From Paragonimus westermani (taxonomy: Eukaryota > Platyhelminthes > Trematoda > Plagiorchiida > Troglotrematidae): a stretch of 64,000 bases of DNA. The notes under the pieces were generated by a model. It did no database searches, had not been told where the DNA came from, and saw nothing but the letters and a program-made list of their open reading frames with translations. Below are positions 27,072 to 39,056 of the stretch, in pieces. Numbering within the stretch: position 1 is the stretch's first letter; each line of letters starts with the position of its first letter. The stretch is taken from NCBI GenBank assembly GCA_008508345.1, contig QNGE01001035.1, forward strand, positions 110,875-174,874. Reading direction: 5' to 3'. Made by a program: the position numbers and the translations under genes.

Positions 27072-27605
27072 TGTAGCGAGAAGGCGTCCAATAAAGCACA
27101 ATCCTCATTGTCCAAATCGCCAGTCACGTGCAACGCGCGCTCTCTCGTTTATGAGTCATAGTTCCGACCCACAACACCCCCGGTTTCCGTTCGCATGTCG
27201 TGCGCACTTCTCACCGGTTTACGTGTGTGATCGGCGCCTTCTATCGGGGGTGGGGTGGGGGGTCCGCTTGCCATACCTCGTCTGTTTGTCCGATTTCCTT
27301 GCGCGATGGCTCGTCTGGCTGCTCGTGCTGTCCGCCATCCACCCAATGTTGGCCTTGACCGTATTCCAACATCGTGTCGAGATGGTCCTCTAAATGTCGA
27401 AAAAACCAGGCCTCCGATCTGGCCGTCTGTCGTATTTCGCCTGCCCTGCCTCGCCCGTTGATCCGATCCAGTCGAGCGATGACTCATCCGGTCGCGCACG
27501 TTGTTCTTGATCCGACCGCAGCAGGCTTTTGAACGTACCTCCCCGCGTTGAGGTATTCGGCCGAGCGTTCGAAAACTCGCACCTCCGACCTGACAATCCA
27601 CCACA
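27072..27605 (-). mobile_element. LTR copy 2, abutting an assembly gap
   Basis: A complete LTR of the same family as 14149-14683, minus orientation, 534 bp, with TGTAGCG and CCACA termini. It ends exactly where the N run begins, so the right flank and any target duplication cannot be read. The gap may hide the internal part of an element, or the other half of an inverted LTR pair with 28802-29338. An open frame of about 140 codons runs through it in minus orientation, rich in Arg and Gly, also seen in copy 3; no domain is recognised. Confidence 0.8.
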
Positions 27606-28192
27606 NNNNNNNNNNNNNNNNNNNNNNNNNNNNNNNNNNNNNNNNNNNNNNNNNNNNNNNNNNNNNNNNNNNNNNNNNNNNNNNNNNNNNNNNNNNNNNN
27701 NNNNNNNNNNNNNNNNNNNNNNNNNNNNNNNNNNNNNNNNNNNNNNNNNNNNNNNNNNNNNNNNNNNNNNNNNNNNNNNNNNNNNNNNNNNNNNNNNNNN
27801 NNNNNNNNNNNNNNNNNNNNNNNNNNNNNNNNNNNNNNNNNNNNNNNNNNNNNNNNNNNNNNNNNNNNNNNNNNNNNNNNNNNNNNNNNNNNNNNNNNNN
27901 NNNNNNNNNNNNNNNNNNNNNNNNNNNNNNNNNNNNNNNNNNNNNNNNNNNNNNNNNNNNNNNNNNNNNNNNNNNNNNNNNNNNNNNNNNNNNNNNNNNN
28001 NNNNNNNNNNNNNNNNNNNNNNNNNNNNNNNNNNNNNNNNNNNNNNNNNNNNNNNNNNNNNNNNNNNNNNNNNNNNNNNNNNNNNNNNNNNNNNNNNNNN
28101 NNNNNNNNNNNNNNNNNNNNNNNNNNNNNNNNNNNNNNNNNNNNNNNNNNNNNNNNNNNNNNNNNNNNNNNNNNNNNNNNNNNNNNNNNNNN
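27606..28192. other. Assembly gap (587 N)
   Basis: Unsequenced. Open frames reported across it are artefacts of reading N as any residue. The gap starts at the last base of LTR copy 2. Confidence 0.99.
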
Positions 28193-28339
28193 ACCAATTT
28201 GGAAGTGAGAAAAGCGTGAAACCAATCACCAACTGAATGGGCGTGCCGTGGCTATGATCAAACACAGGATTGAAATGTCTACAAAATAGCTGCTGTCGGC
28301 ACTGTGTACTCACTCCCCGTAGTAAACTTTTTTTTACAG

Positions 28340-28401
28340 AGACTTGTTGTTCTCCACATGTGCCCTGTCAGTCAAATGAAGATTGCGTACGTGAAGGCTA
28401 A
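28340..28401 (+). CDS. Possible short cysteine-rich terminal exon
   Basis: An acceptor with a strong pyrimidine tract (ACTTTTTTTTACAG) is followed in one phase by TCCSPHVPCQSNEDCVREG and a TAA stop. Four cysteines in 19 residues resemble the end of a small disulfide-rich domain, but it is too short to place in a family. Another phase over the same bases stays open to 28510, and the minus strand is open too. Upstream exons, if any, would be in or beyond the N gap. Weak call. Confidence 0.18.
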
Positions 28402-28801
28402 ACATCATGCTATCATTGCATCCTTGGTAAAGAATCGCATCGTACCGTCACACACTAGTTTCTCGAGGTTATGTATTGCAAGTCTTGTTCGTTCTTGGTT
28501 GCTAAATTGACTGAACACAATCTTTGACTGAACAGATTTGTTGCCAAAATAAGACAAAATGCCGCCATCAGAACTACCCGTAACGGCGTTCTCAAAACGA
28601 ATAACACTGTTACATGATATGGTTAGCATGAGTGCGGTGACACAAAAGTGGCTGTCATTAACAGGGCCTGTAGGAAAATCGATAGCAAATCACTAAGTGG
28701 GATTAAGAAAGCCAAATACAACAAAAGCCTTATTGTTAAAATGGGAACATTCAAAGTCAGCGTAAAAATCAAATATGAATGTTACTAATACATTGTGCTA
28801 T

Positions 28802-29338
28802 TGTGGTGGGTTGTCAGGTCGGAGGTGCGAGTTTTCGAACGTTCGGCCGATTACCTCAACGCGGGAGGAGGTACGTTCGAAAACCTGCTGCGATCGAATC
28901 AAGAACAACGTGCACGACCGGATGAGTCATCGCTCGACTGGATCGGACCAACGGGCGAGGCAGGGTAGGCGAAATACGACAGAGGGCCTGATCGGAGGCC
29001 TGGTTTTTCCGACATTTAGAGGACCATCTCGACACGATGTTGGAATACGGTCAAGGCCAACATTGGGTGGATGGTGGACAGCACGAGCAGCCAGACGAGC
29101 CATCGCGCAAGGAAATCGGACAAACAGACGAGGAATGGCAAGCGGACCCCCCACCCCACCCCCGATAGAAGGGGCCGATCTCACACGTAAACCGGTGAGA
29201 AGTGCACGCGACGTGTGAACGGAAGCCGGGGGGTGTTGTGGGTTGGAGTTATGACTCATAAACGAGAGAGCGCGCGTTGCACGTGACTGGTGATTTGGAC
29301 AATAAAGATTGTGCTTTATTGGACGCCTTCTCACTACA
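28802..29338 (+). mobile_element. Solo LTR, copy 3
   Basis: A 537-bp LTR in plus orientation, beginning TGTGGTGGGTTGTCAGG and ending CTCACTACA. The flanks are CTAT on the left and TTAT on the right, an imperfect 4-bp target duplication. Both flanks are resolved and no internal sequence is attached, so this is a solo LTR. It contains the same hairpin poly(A) signal near 29300-29320 and a long open frame (28775-29218) shared with copy 2. It lies 1.2 kb from copy 2 in the opposite orientation. Confidence 0.8.
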
Positions 29339-29879
29339 TTATCAATTGTATTATCAATCGTGATAGAAATTTGTATCAAGAGCACACGTATTATGTAAAA
29401 TGTGAAATATTAACGAAAAATACGGACCCTGGCCGGATTCTATCACTCAGCGTGACATCCGCGTCGCTGACATACGTTTTCGGCATGCTGCCCGGAAATG
29501 GGAAACGCCTTGTTGTTCCTTAATGGCACAGATATAATGCTCACCAACAACCCCCGAGAGTGGTTGAGTTTATTGTTCAAGAAAACTTTGGTGAGTCATT
29601 CAGTTTTCTGACTAAATGTGCAACCTAAGAGCTCCTGGTGTGATTCGTTAGTTCATCTGATATACTGCTGGTTGGAATCTCGTCCATGCTAATCAGCACC
29701 ACAACTGCACCACTGATGACACACCAGCGAAGTGACGTCAAACACTGATTGAAATGGTCGGAAGATCTTGTGAGGATATTTTTCCAACCCGGATACCAGT
29801 AGCAAACACGTGACTTGCTTACCTGTATTTGCCAGATTGGATCATCCCTTTCGGTACGCACTCAGTCACATGACCCAGA
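29339..29879. other. No supported gene
   Basis: No feature seen beyond the flank of LTR copy 3. Confidence 0.3.
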
Positions 29880-30247
29880 ACCGAGAAATGAGAATAGGTG
29901 GGGCAATAGTGCTTGGTTGGAAGACACAGTAGAGTCATACTTAGGCCACAAAGGCTCTGAAGTTATAGAGCGAAATTACTATCGTATGTGGCCTACAAGA
30001 CAGAGTAAACCAGACAAGACGATCACAAGTGGCAGTCACAGTGTTAGAGCGAATCACACTATATAGGGCATCAGAAGGTAAACGCGAGAAAACAGTCCAG
30101 ATAACGTACAGGAATTCAATCGCACGACTGCAGTCTGATGAACTGAATAAGTTAATATAGATCAATTCACTCGAAGCCGGATGGATCAATCGATATGACG
30201 TGATTCGCTCTGGCTACTTCGTTAGGAGATGAGCCTCCTAACAGCAT
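29880..30247 (+). repeat. Dispersed repeat R2, copy A
   Basis: Aligns by eye with 47526-47895 in the same orientation. Shared blocks include GCACAGAGGCTCT (here CCACAAAGGCTCT), GGCAGTCACAGTG or GGCAGTGAGACAC, and a 3' block with TCGATATGACGTGATTCG and TTCGTTAGGAGA. No coding similarity is recognised; it could be the 3' end of a retroelement or a SINE-like repeat. Boundaries are approximate. Confidence 0.6.
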
Positions 30248-33200
30248 AGTGGACTACTAAATTACATTGTGGAAGTTCGATTGTTTTGAGTTCATGGCTT
30301 ATAACATGGCTATGTATTGATTCATTGTCTTATATATCCACCATTAACCGCGTGTGCTCACAGTGTTCAATTTGTTGTCTAATCCAGTAGGAAGCTTTTG
30401 CATTCTTGACAGACGCTGTTTGTAGTGCAACTCCTGTTACGAACCTTGATCGTATCGTCTTGAAACTAGTTAGTACTCCTCCGCAGTTTAGCACACGACT
30501 GTCGTTCAGTACTGTCATCTACTCAAGGGATAGTTTGAAATGGTACATGTTGATGCTAAATACAGTAAAAAGCTGATTACTTAAATGCACTGTAAACTAA
30601 CGAACGACAACAGATTGTAAACAAGGAAGCACGAGATCTGTCAATAAATTAGTGAACTCACTAAAGTAACTAGTCAAATATGTTACAAAAAGGCGTTTGT
30701 TGTTCAAGGTTATAATAATGCTGGCCATCTGTGCGACAACCGAAGTAAGACAACAAATGCGTCCCACCTGGTAGTTGTAAAAATTCACTTCAAGTTTCCT
30801 CTTGAAAATTCCACTCGTATATATTAACTTGTTGAGATTAGGGCACCTGTGTTTCCGTTGGTAAATCTCTGTGAATCCTGGTGCAGTACCATCCACCACC
30901 AATGATTAATACACGCAAAAGTCAAGTGTAAACTGGCACCGGCCCCTGATGACTGCTGCTTTTGTCTTGTTTCCTGACAAACACAACAAGAAATTTTAGT
31001 CGTGGACGCTTTGTAAGAAGAGTGATCGAAGATGATTGTTGTTGTGGACATGTTACACCGGACTCCAACTGTGTTGGGCCATAGTAAGTCAAGCGGTCAT
31101 GTCTGATCCTGTTGACAGATGGCTGCTGTTGAAATTACACGGCTAGACACTAATGTCCGTAAACCCCGCTGAATCATGGTCGTTGAATCACGTTGAATTT
31201 GGATGATTGATTAATGGTCATGAAAACATTGCAAACAGAATCTGCCAGTGTTAGCCAAAGTGTACGCTCTAAGACTAAAAGAAAGGCGACTGTGTCAAAG
31301 TGGAAGTCGTGAATTGTGGACAGCAGTTTGGAACGTGTTAACAATTTACGAATGGTGATTTTATGCTGACTGTTCTCAAAATAGATATTTATAGCCCACG
31401 TGAAAAAGCGAACCTGGTTAAGTAACCCTTCGGCCAGATAATTACCAGATGAAAAACCGATCTTTCATTCTTACTTTGGAAACATTTCAGACTGGTTTTG
31501 ACAGCCGAGTGCTTGCCCGTTCCTGTAATGCGTGTGCACATCAGAATCTTCAATTAATTGCAACGAAATCTACACGAATTATGAGGGCAATTCAAAATTC
31601 CTATTTTAATTCATACGTTTCAGAACTCTGCCTTGTTAACAAATATCCTTAATAAGTATATATCATAAGCTGAAGGGCACAATGAAATTAAATTAGTGTT
31701 TTTCATGATTTCATAGGCCATTACTAGCTGTGTTAAGGCGTAGGTGAGTATGCGCCACTTTTACACTCTTTATTATCTCCAATTTTCTGATACCCGGAAC
31801 TTTCTGGGCGGGAAAAATCCCCATATCTGCGCTCAACTTTCCCACGCTAACAGATAATTCGAGTGAGTAAATGAAACAGGAGCAGCCTTTGGACTTATTT
31901 TGTTTTAGTTATGTCGTTTTAAGAAAAAACATCTCCGTCAGTACAGTGCTGCTACGTGTGGGGCAGGTTGGTCGACCACCAAGCCACATTGCATTGAATT
32001 GCAATTGGACAAACCCATAACTACTCATTATGCAAACTTCAGCCGATCGACTGTCTCAGCGTCCCTAATGTACTGTTTAATCAACCTTATGATTCAAAGA
32101 GTTTTAGATCGCAGGTAGCCTTTCCAACTATGAGAAGATAAAACTCATTTACTCATAAGCGCTGATACTTTTGTTCACAATCTGTGCGGTAGACAATGTA
32201 ACCGAAACTTTACTTAAAATAGTATTGCGCAACCTCAGCCTCAAAATTCCATTGATCTTCACATACGAACAGAAAAGACAAGCATGTCCCACGGTTCCGC
32301 AAAAAAGTATGACATATATATACCAGTACCTTTGACAGATCAATAACGTAAACAAGCAAAATACATGGCAGTCATATTGTGACTTTTGCAATAAATTTAA
32401 ATTATAAGCTTACAACTTTATAGTGATCAGTGGTCGTTGACTAGAAAACTGATGACTCATCGTGTCCAAACAAAAGTATTCAGAACAAAGTGTAATTTGC
32501 TGTCTCAAACTGTTAACGTTTGAGACAATAACTCGTAATACATTGAGTACTTTTTCACCAAATGATGAATGTGATCGGGAAAGTTCAAGTACACCATGAA
32601 TTCACCCCCCCCCCACACACACCTCTTTCTTAGTAGTAAGCGTGTGACCGGCATAAAAACAAAATCAACAAGCCTTAAAAGAAGTTGGTGGAAGTGAAAT
32701 TTTCGTTTTCAAACCAGTCACATGTCTATGGCTGACGAGATTGTGCAAAACTAGTTCACACCACGCAAAACGGCTTGTATTTATTATTGACCTGGTATGG
32801 AAACTCTTGAGTCTTAAAACAGTAATTTCGTGCCTCCACTTTACTAGCGACTGAAGAAGGCATATATTTGTTATATCGCGGAACGACTGAGTGGATGCAA
32901 TTGAACTGAAACGATTCCTACGATGCAGTGATATGGTACGCATTGTTTTGCCCAGAGGAGCCGATTCTCCCGAATCCGACTACGAAGGAAAAACACTGGT
33001 CTCCCGAAAAGAACGTTTATTGTCTCAGCCCGAAGTTCCGAGTGCCGAATAGCCGAAGAAGTCAAAGTGCAAAATGCAGCTCTTGCGTTTTTATAGTTCG
33101 TCAAGCGATCGGGTGAAAAAAAAACAAGCTAACTAGCGTCCAGTATGTGAGTCGGCGCCAGAGGTAAAAAAACTAATGGTACATCAAAGGAATTCGGCTT

Positions 33201-36200
33201 TACAAAAGAAAACGGTAAATGCTCATTCCAGTTAGTGGACAGTTTTTTGGGTGTATGTGACATCCCCAACAATATTGCGAGGTTTTCATATTTCGTTCTG
33301 CTTTTTTCGGTCACGGGTGTAAAACACTGAAATGTCTATGTAAAATGTTCTCACCAACATCTTTCTGTTTCTCGGGAAAAAGGATCGAAGAATATCTGTT
33401 TATGTCAAGAGACTTCACTCAGATGACTAGAGGATGTTTCACTGTAATGTTCCGTGAAACATAGGTCCACTTAGAGCGACCAATAGTCGACAATTCTCGA
33501 AGTAGGCATCAGACTCATGTAAACAAGACTTGGCGTGAATGCGGTCTTACAGAGCCTGATGGAATCACTCCGGTGACAAGAAAAATTAAATGTTCGGATG
33601 GATCTTTGTTTGGAACGTATGATCCCAGAATGTTGCGGATTGCGTTAGAAGGAGTGTTCAGTCTGAAGTAACACGTGTACTGTTTTAAATAATCAGGCGT
33701 ATTTTGACCTACTTTTGGAAAACAACTACACTTCAGATACCGAATTTGGAAGTGCTGAGCTTGGGTTTAGATTTTCTCAAAGCTCACTTATAACGCCCGT
33801 TATTTTCATATGGAAACAGAAATGAATAAACGATTCTGAAAGTGAACAATGTGTGGTTTCAGTCCGAGAAATCTGCGAAATTTCGTAAGATACTATTAAT
33901 TGGATGGACTCCTCTGTTTTTGTGGTCAGATAGGGTTTCGTCGTGACGTAAACGTTCCACGTAACAGTTGAGTATTCTATCTTGCACTGAACAGTATCCA
34001 ACCAAAAGTATTTTCAAGGAAGTATTGTCAATGTCAAGATGAGTAGACAGTTATTCGACTAATTTCTTGTAAACAGAAATAGTCTCTAAGGTTCCAGCTT
34101 ACGTTCAATGCTGCACACTATTCTGCCAAAGAATTATCGACACTACTCTACTTTAACATAACAGTACCTGCATTTTAAACTGTCTGGAATATTTGGAACA
34201 TTGCAAACCAAGTCATACTAATTTCGCAAGTAGCTCATAAAAACTAAATGGCTGTCAAACTTGATCAACTGAACAGTCAGTCACCAATTTAAAGAGGCCT
34301 TCAATCCACTAGTCATAGGGGTACGATGCGTAGGAACCTGAATGACAGATAGCATAAGTCAATCTATACAGCTCATAGCTGAAAAAGTAAACATCAAGTA
34401 AAGCGAACTTTTCAAAGTATTTAATGATACTTTCCTTCCTAAAGTATCTCCTACTAGGACCACTTTCACAGTGTGGCCACGCCTGAAAACTGGCGTACAT
34501 GCTTGTTTCCCATAAGCTGACATTTACTGAAAGTGCTCAGATGCGGATCGTTAACATTTACTGGAGCTAAGACAAATCCCTCTCCAAAGGAATTAATGGA
34601 ATTGAGATTGTTCTCAGTGCATTGCAAAACCCAAACCATCCTCCATATATCAGGATATTCACTAGGTCACCTCTCAATAAACAACGATGACCACCTAAGA
34701 CGTCGTGAAGTGGACAGGTCACTTTTTAGAAGTGAATCCATTGTCGGGGTCTGCATATGTTGAAATGCGACGTCCAACTGCTTCTGAACTTAAGTCAAAT
34801 GAACGCAGCATGCGGGCTTCCTAGCCCACTCTCAAGAGTCTTTAGATGTGCACATCTGAATAAGTGCTGTATCACCGCGTTCCATTGTTTTCCACCGACA
34901 TATCCGAATCCCAGTGATCTTATGCGAATGTTAGTTTTCTAACTTACATGCGGTTTTTATGTTCATAACTATTCTATAGGTGTTCACTTCTTGACCAGCA
35001 TAGAGATAGAGGTACACAAACAAACATCTTTCATTATTCAGTAAAAACTTACGAGGCAGCGAATTTGTCTGTTGTGCAAAAACAACGAAGTTTGCCAACC
35101 AGGTTAAAGTACAAGATGTTGAACTATTCAAAGCGTGCACTCGTCGCTGTAAAGCCACATGCAATCTGAGTTCATATGAATTAGTTATGAATATCAAGCC
35201 GATTTTTTGCAGGTCTACAGCCGAAAGGAGTCTGTTCTTCAAAATATGGTAGAGAGTCATCTGAAAAGCTTGGTCGATAAAAGGGCATTTTTAGTGCTGA
35301 TAGGAACGTTCTGTACCACATTTGTTTGTTTGACTAAAAGTAAACAACTGCGGTATACCCATTTAATCTAACGTTATCTCTATGTTTATCGTAGTTGTAG
35401 AAAGGGCAAAGATTTCGCAACTGCTGTCTACTCTGTCGAATGTAAACCTCCTAGTAATGTACAGTCTCCAACTAACAGGCAAGGTTGTATAACCACAGAT
35501 CTTTCTCGTAGTTGTACCAGCCTTCAAATCTATAAATCGCAGTATGTTACTATCCCAATGAAATATTGCACGCTCATTTCCATCCCTGTGTGAGACTGCC
35601 CAACAAGCGAAATGACCCTTTTTACTTCAGGAAGACAATATCTCATCGAGGGTATCTGTAACTCCTTTCACGTAATGGTTCCTTCATCAGTGCCTTTACT
35701 TAAGCTTAGATAGGACAAAAGGATGTCCTTACCTGATCATTTCAGAAGTCAACGTGATAATATTGTCCCGTGTTTTCGACTTTGCGTTGTCAGTACCCAC
35801 TCCGCGAGGCGTTTCAACTTCCACATTCAGCAACACATTTTCTTGTCACTTTTTATAAAGCAGTCACTTCCCACCCCTAATCGTTCTGTCTACTACACAA
35901 TTTTCAGAGCTCGTCACCATGGTTTTTTAGTCTCGGTGAGCAACACGAGTGGACGCCGCTGATGAGTTTGGGTAGCGGACGTAGAATGCCGAAGCTGCGA
36001 AAAATCCGGACCAGCTCGGGCATTCTCAGTCATGACACGCAAACCAGCCAACAGAATTTGTAAGTCACTCGAAACAGGCATAAAACACCTTGATTGAAAT
36101 ATCCAGTTTTAGTGTATTTATGAATTGTCTACTATGGTTGGCATTGTGCTCATAACTGTGATTAATTCGAACTAGCAATTGTGGCTTTAAACATACCAAG

Positions 36201-36831
36201 CAAATACGCAAGATCAATTGATTACTCCTCTCAGTTCGCACAACAGAATAATCCACGCGGTTGCGTGACAAGTTGTGTATAAAATGCAACCTGACAAATA
36301 TTCATCCAACGCTTTCGGTGCTTTCCTAACCAACAGGGTTTAAGCATTTATAGACTATTCAGCACGGAGAAAACAACTCATTTCTGAGCACAACTGCTAC
36401 TCTCTAATCAACTTAATTCCGTCATATTCATACAAGAATTTCTATTGTTGTCTTATTCAGCGCTTCTTCCATCGTTAATTAAACAATTAGCCCTGATTTT
36501 CTTACGAAGCAAGTTGGAGCCTAGTGCTGTCACAATCAAATTCAGACCGATAGTGGTTGTGGGGCGTCGCTTTCGAATGTCACTCAACTGATCAGCATAA
36601 CAATTTCCATTAGAATTCGAATGATTTTTCTTAAACCGAAACCATCCAAAATTCATTACGGAGAGTTCACCCAATAACGCTGGTGCTTGTTTGGAACGCG
36701 AAGAATACGAGTCTCAGAGGAACAGGAGTACGTGTACACAAAAAGTTAATGCTCTTATTCGTAAGATATCTGCACCAAATTTGGTACGAATGAATTTGAA
36801 TAGTTTGGGCGTCGTGTTTAACATGTTATTG
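30248..36831. other. No supported gene
   Basis: About 6.6 kb without a gene I can support. A run of ten C followed by (AC)n lies at 32605-32622. Several open stretches of 60-100 codons on both strands (for example 30597-30902 minus, 32665-32943 minus, 34931-35260 minus) have no recognised domain and are of a size expected by chance. Confidence 0.3.
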
Positions 36832-37019
36832 ATAAGCAGATTGGGAATAACATAACGTTTCGAGCAAGTTGTAATACTCTACGTTTCAACCACCTCGGGT
36901 GGCCTTCCTCAGGAATGTTGTAATCGATTACAACACTCCTGAGGAAGGCCACCCGAGGTGGTTGAAACGTAGAGTATTACAACTTGCTCGAAACGTTATG
37001 TTATTCCCAATCTGCTTAT
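36832..37019. repeat. 188-bp palindrome of two hammerhead-like units
   Basis: Two 94-base arms meet at the TCGA centre (36924-36927) and are perfect reverse complements except for one base pair. The right arm on the plus strand reads ACTC, CTGAGGA, a stem closed by CGA, GAAAC, GTA, GAGT at 36935-36975. This matches the hammerhead ribozyme core CUGANGA...GAAA...NUH with stem I formed by ACTC and GAGT and a two-pair stem III. The left arm has the same on the minus strand; its single difference changes ACTC to ATTC, which still pairs with GAGT through a U-G wobble. Hammerheads with very short stem III are known from Penelope-like retroelements. No reverse transcriptase is attached here. Confidence 0.75.
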
Positions 37020-37395
37020 TAGTGCTCTCATAATCTGCTGGGCTATAAAATATCGCACCATGTACTTCTTCGGATCATCTTGTAACACTGTGATTGAGCT
37101 TGAATCGTTCAAACCTATAAACCCCCTTGCTGAGCGATTGTTTAGATTTCCAGCCAAAGATGTACAAAAATGAAACGTTACTCCATGTGTGCAGGATTAT
37201 TCCACTACGCAGAATGTTGTAAAATACATCAAAACCGTTGGATACATATGTCGACTACTGCAATCGTTTGCAGTAGTTTTATCCAAATACTGTCCGGTGA
37301 TATGGCTACCAGTTTCCATGTCTTATAAAATAATCACTTTGATACATAGCTTCGATGTTGCAAACAAGTGAACGTGGCTGCAGTGTTGATTTCAG
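37020..37395. other. No supported gene
   Basis: An AECC motif after an acceptor-like site near 37190 was considered as a Ly6 terminal exon but does not carry the CC-x4-CN pattern. Nothing else is seen. Confidence 0.3.
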
Positions 37396-37618
37396 ACGCA
37401 GCTTTTCTGTCCTTACGGCTGACCATGCTAAAAGAAATTTTACTGTTCGCTTGAACGACCTTCAGTTGATACTATCTGTGCCTGAAGGACTGTTCTGGAT
37501 TGTGTGCATTCTGAGTACACGCAAGTTGATGGAAACAAACCTTTACCAAGCTTACCTGTTTGGTGGCTTAGAGCTGATGTTGCAACTCGCCGTACAAGCC
37601 CAAAACTCTAACATTTAA
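37396..37618 (+). CDS. Possible terminal exon, unknown product
   Basis: After an acceptor-like TTGATTTCAG, one phase stays open for 74 codons to a TAA. The protein is mixed hydrophobic and polar (it contains LSVPEGLFWIVCILSTRKL) and matches nothing I recognise. No partner exon was found in phase, so this may be a chance open frame. Confidence 0.2.
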
Positions 37619-39056
37619 ATAGGCGTTTTATCAGTGTTCTTAAGGGGTTTCGCATCGGAAGAATGATGTGCAGTACGGGTTTTTGCCGAATGAGAATTAC
37701 TCACTAATAATGAATAGTCTCCTCTTGTGGTTGCCTGGCTTATTTTTTACAATCCTCTTAAGAGCTGGGAAACATTTCATGTTTCTCGCGAACCATCATA
37801 AATACATTATATCTAAGGGATTGCAAAGAGATGTGAGTAATTTTTATTACAGTGCTACCCATATTATTAGTAAAAAGAATCCAGTCGAATATATATCGCA
37901 GAATGACTGTTGCGAAACAAATTGCTCTTTACGAATTCTGACAACGGTTGTCTTAGCCTAGAAGGAACTTCACACCACTATTCGGAATTGTCACCAAGAA
38001 ATTGGGCAGATGTGTACCAGAAAATCCATATTTGATTGTTCAGTAATCATCACGTTTTCAGCTAGAAAGAAAGAATACAGTTCGGTTTGCTCCAAATTGC
38101 ACCTTTTCTACCAAAGCTGGCGAGTGTCTAACTGGTAAGTCTAATTCAATTCCTCACTGGTTACAAACATTAAAATACATATGAATTTACTTCGTGGAAT
38201 TATTCACATACACAGACTGCTGTCTGACTTGGTCTGATATTTCTGCACATCGTTTTCATGTGTGGGCATTATACAGGACTGAACTGCACGTTTCGTGTCC
38301 CGTTGTCACTACTGTCACATACATCCTCATTCACAGTCATCAGAAGGTGTTGGTGTTGTCCACATGATGTTTTGTCTGTGAACCGATTGCCTCCAAAAAC
38401 AATGGCAACCAACTATCCATCATATTGAACCCGCATTTGAGCTAATGCCGTGACATACGAAATCGTGCACTGTTACAGATCGTCCATCAATAGATGAAAC
38501 AAAATCGACCAGTTTACTAACCGTGGTCATATTTGCGAATTGTGATTAGTCAAAAAGACATACCTCCATTAGAACACTCATCTAGTAGTAACCAAATTCA
38601 CCTTATTGCGCCTGTTGTGTAACGGGTAGCTTCGATTATGAGTAGTATGATGCGTACGTACAAGAATTGAAGCGCAGATCTCGAGGTCCGGTAGATGAGG
38701 GACCAGACACGACTATTGGAACAGTATATACGCAGTATGGGGGACGTGTCGTCAAGGAGAATGACAGTGTGCTGTTTCTCAGTATGTGTTATCATACGTG
38801 AGCCATGTAAATGAGTGTACGCGTTCGTTGTTTTACATCTTCATCTAATGTGTGGGATGTAATGCAATGAAACCTACGCAGGTCATGCAAATTTTGCCGC
38901 AACAACGTGTCTGAGTAACCCCTAAGGAATTATGGTTGCAAAACCACATGGAACGACCCAGTGTCATTTACTCCCTCGTTTTCTTCCAGTCAAGGTGGTT
39001 GTATAGAACACAGATGGTTTAGTAGGGGCGTAGCGTGCTCCAAAATAAAAGTGTAT
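37619..39056. other. No supported gene
   Basis: The 3' flank of Ly6-like gene 2 (minus). An open stretch at 37668-37961 plus ends with a DCCETNCS motif; it lacks the rest of a Ly6 domain and was not called. Confidence 0.3.

Noticed and set aside
27149..28313. Several very long open frames of 220-358 codons
   Set aside because: They run through the 587-base N gap; only their ends are real sequence, and those are LTR.
32605..32622. C10 run followed by (AC)n
   Set aside because: Plain simple-sequence DNA; no associated structure seen.
37189..37371. AECC and DYCN motifs in different frames after an acceptor-like site
   Set aside because: The two motifs are not in one frame, so this is not a Ly6 terminal exon.
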